DNA of 64,000 bases from the NCBI RefSeq assembly GCF_028389875.1, contig NC_084677.1, forward strand, positions 8,226,017-8,290,016. Direction: 5' to 3'. The notes under the pieces are model-generated. The model ran no database searches, was not told where the DNA came from, and saw only the letters and a list, made by a program, of their open reading frames with translations. Position numbers and translations under genes: made by a program. The DNA comes from Rhea pennata (lineage: Eukaryota > Chordata > Aves > Rheiformes > Rheidae). Position 1 is the stretch's first letter. Each line of letters begins with the position of its first letter. Positions 61,763 to 64,000 of the stretch are shown in pieces.

Positions 61763-64000
61763 TTGTGGTCTCAATGATAATAGGACTGTTGTTGAGAAAA
61801 GCTCTTATATAGTAGTAGCTTTCGGTTCAGCAATCTCTCTGAAAGGTGTAAGTGCTCCATCGTCTAACACATACACAGCTGATTGTTATCTTATTCTGTA
61901 ATTAGATAACAAAGGCATAGATTCAACTTCTGTTCTAGTTTTGTCACTAACTTTGTCTTTCTGATCTATTTGTCCATCTGTGGCATACTTACTGATTTTG
62001 TATAATATAAGGCTGAATTTAATGTTTATAGAGTGATTTTTAAGAATTTGACAGTCTTTATAAGAAGTAGTAGTAGTAAGTACTGTGTAATAAGAAAGTA
62101 AATTATAATACAAAATAACTTTCTTGTAGCATTTTAGACCAGAGAAATGGAGAAACAGTATACATGATGAAGGGTCAGTGGACATGGAAGGAAGTGAAAT
62201 TATTTTAATTGTTCCAAATGGTAAACTTCATGAGTATTGATACTGCAAGATGTTAAACTGGTGATGTTTTTTCTTTGGATTCTCCGACTGCACTGATGCT
62301 GTCTCGGGCAACCTTGGAAAAGCAAATTGTGCCAGTCTTCAGTTGCGTGGTTTTGTGAGTGAGTGAGTTTGTGAGTGAGACTGCCTCTTCCACTACTGCC
62401 TTTTTGTCATCTTTTTGTTTTGTTCTCTGAGCTTCTCCTTTTTTCTTTTACCTTTTTTATGTCATCACATTTTCTCACCTTTCATACTGGTTGTATGTTG
62501 TATGGTTTCTGAGATCACAACTTTTTTTCAAGGGTTAGTCTTAGGATGTGTATATTCTATGATAATCTTTGCGTCAGAAGTTCTCATAATGGTGCCTGCA
62601 CTATTTAATGACTTTATAACTAGTGAATGTCCAACTTTAATAATTTTTGGTCACAAAGAGCTGGAGATGTGTCTCCAGAAGATTTACTTGCTCAGGAATG
62701 TTAAACAAGATTTGGTGTCATCTCAGAATTTTACCTCTGCGATTCGCTGTCATTTGATTCCTTTGAGCATTTAGATGCTTTAGTACTCCAGTTCCTTGTT
62801 CCCATTGCATTATCTAATGTCTTTTCTTGCCCTGACACTGGTTATAGCATTTACTGGAGCTTGTCTGGGCTTGAGAATTGTGAAGACTTCTATTTTTTTT
62901 TTTTTTGTTGAGGTTGGAGTTAGTCTGGCAACTAATAATTGTGTGAATGTACTTAGCAGTTGGGCTGTGCGAGACTTACATCACTCCTCATGCTAGTCTG
63001 TGTAGGCATCTTTGGTAAGCTTTGATAGGGACAGTTTGCTTTTTAAGGATCTGTCTTACTAGTGTCTTTCTGATTCTTCTCTTTTTGTTGGTAGTGTTCT
63101 AGTGGTGGTAGTACCTACAGAAGGATGTTGTTTATGTCTCTTCTCTTACCCTAGAATGATAATATGGAAGTTTACCCTAGCAATTTTGCAGACATTTAGT
63201 AACAGGCTTACACAGCATTTGTGCTACCTATTTCTCATCCTCGGTGATTGATACCGTGACCAGAACAAGTGTGTCTATATGCAAGATAGTGAAGATTATT
63301 CCTCTTCCTGTTCTGGAAGGTAGTTAAGTCTTTGAGACCAGGGCATTTTACATAGTATATGCTGACATAGTCAGTGATGTACCTTGTAGGTTCCCTGGGC
63401 TTAATGGACTTTATTCATTATGAGGGAATTATGAGTGAGAAATCTAGAACAGTGTTCTCAGAATTACCTTCAAGGACAGTAGGTTTGCTAAGGTCAGCCT
63501 GCTCACCTCAGAGATGTTATGGGATGTTTAAGATTTTATACTTCAGGACTTGTATGTGCTTAGGATCTATCAATCAGATAAATGATTTCTGATCTCTTAA
63601 TCAGACAGCTGTATATGCAACTTCTGTCTCTTCCTCTTTTTTGTTAGTTTCTGATGTCTGAATTTATAGCTAAAAAGACTTGACCAGATGAACTTAGTTG
63701 GCAAAGGACCAGATAGGTTCTTGGGTAGTTACTCTACTTCAGTTGTTTTCTGTTATCTTAGGCTATTTATTTTTTAAGATAAAGAACATTCTATTTTAAA
63801 CAGTTTCTCTTAGAAATGGCTTCTGCCCCTCTCTGTCTCTCGCACACACTTTTTGGGGGGATTTTGCTCAACAGTGTTGTGTCAAGATTTTGATATATCT
63901 TCAATGATTGATCTTATCTGCTAATATAATTTAAGCTTAATTCTAACTACCTTGATAAAATACTGAAAAGCCTGAGTCCATTATACTTTTTTTTTTGAAA

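Larger units (their letters stand above)
57360..64000. other. AT-rich noncoding tract right of CpG island 2
   Basis: Besides the exon candidates at 60042 and 61046 and the simple repeats, no gene is recognised. Frames of up to 119 codons (62415-62774) are hydrophobic and chance-like. It is best read as intron or 3' flank of the gene that starts in CpG island 2. Confidence 0.6.

Noticed and set aside
61582-61812. Open frame starting at a splice acceptor (MAAQYFENQILLTALKL...)
   Set aside because: The acceptor before GGGATGGCT is good, but no donor follows within the frame and the tail is translated from the TTCC microsatellite. No poly(A) signal closes it.
1-64000. CRISPR array, prokaryotic operon, toxin or viral gene cassette
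   Set aside because: Looked for regularly spaced repeats, long intact ORFs and viral-type coding blocks; none are present. The window is typical of vertebrate noncoding DNA.

Overview
The window is vertebrate nuclear DNA, most probably from a bird. The clearest sign is the 3' end of a CR1 LINE at 54742-54836, with the conserved tail wording and the degenerate ATTCTGTG end typical of avian CR1. Two compact, extremely CpG-rich islands sit in AT-rich DNA that is full of short A/T runs and stop codons. Nothing points to bacteria, phage or plasmids: there are no operons, no ribosome-binding sites and no long intact ORFs. The longest open frames (about 190-225 codons) lie inside a CpG island on both strands at once, as expected from GC-rich DNA poor in stop codons.

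Layout. Positions 1 to about 50200 are an AT-rich intergenic or intronic tract with homopolymer runs, a few microsatellites, several short perfect inverted repeats, and three locally GC-rich patches (about 15.2-15.8, 38.8-39.5 and 43.1-43.5 kb). I recognise no protein gene there. Scattered candidate exons with good splice sites are noted at low confidence, including a phase-compatible two-exon model with a poly(A) signal at 36.7-37.4 kb. CpG island 1 (about 50.2-51.45 kb) looks like a promoter. It carries a consensus splice donor on the minus strand at 50889/50888, so a gene probably starts here and runs leftward, either as a short gene ending near 47.66 kb or with a long first intron covering the left of the window. 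Positions 51.5-54.7 kb hold AT-rich flank with an element-like block at about 52.05-52.24 kb that contains two perfect inverted repeats. The CR1 tail follows. CpG island 2 (about 56.4-57.3 kb) contains a complete tRNA-Thr(CGT) gene on the minus strand, tandem GC boxes, an NRF1-type palindrome and splice donors on both strands. It looks like a bidirectional housekeeping promoter with an embedded Pol III gene. From 57.3 to 64 kb the sequence is AT-rich, probably the first introns or a short 3' part of the rightward gene.

The only gene I can name with confidence is the tRNA. Protein-gene identities cannot be read from this sequence alone. I found no convincing novel molecular system. The most worthwhile observations are the tRNA/Pol II promoter overlap, the minus-strand gene model at 47.7-51.0 kb, the overlapping opposite-strand exon signals at 49.3-49.5 kb, and the hairpin block at 52.1 kb.
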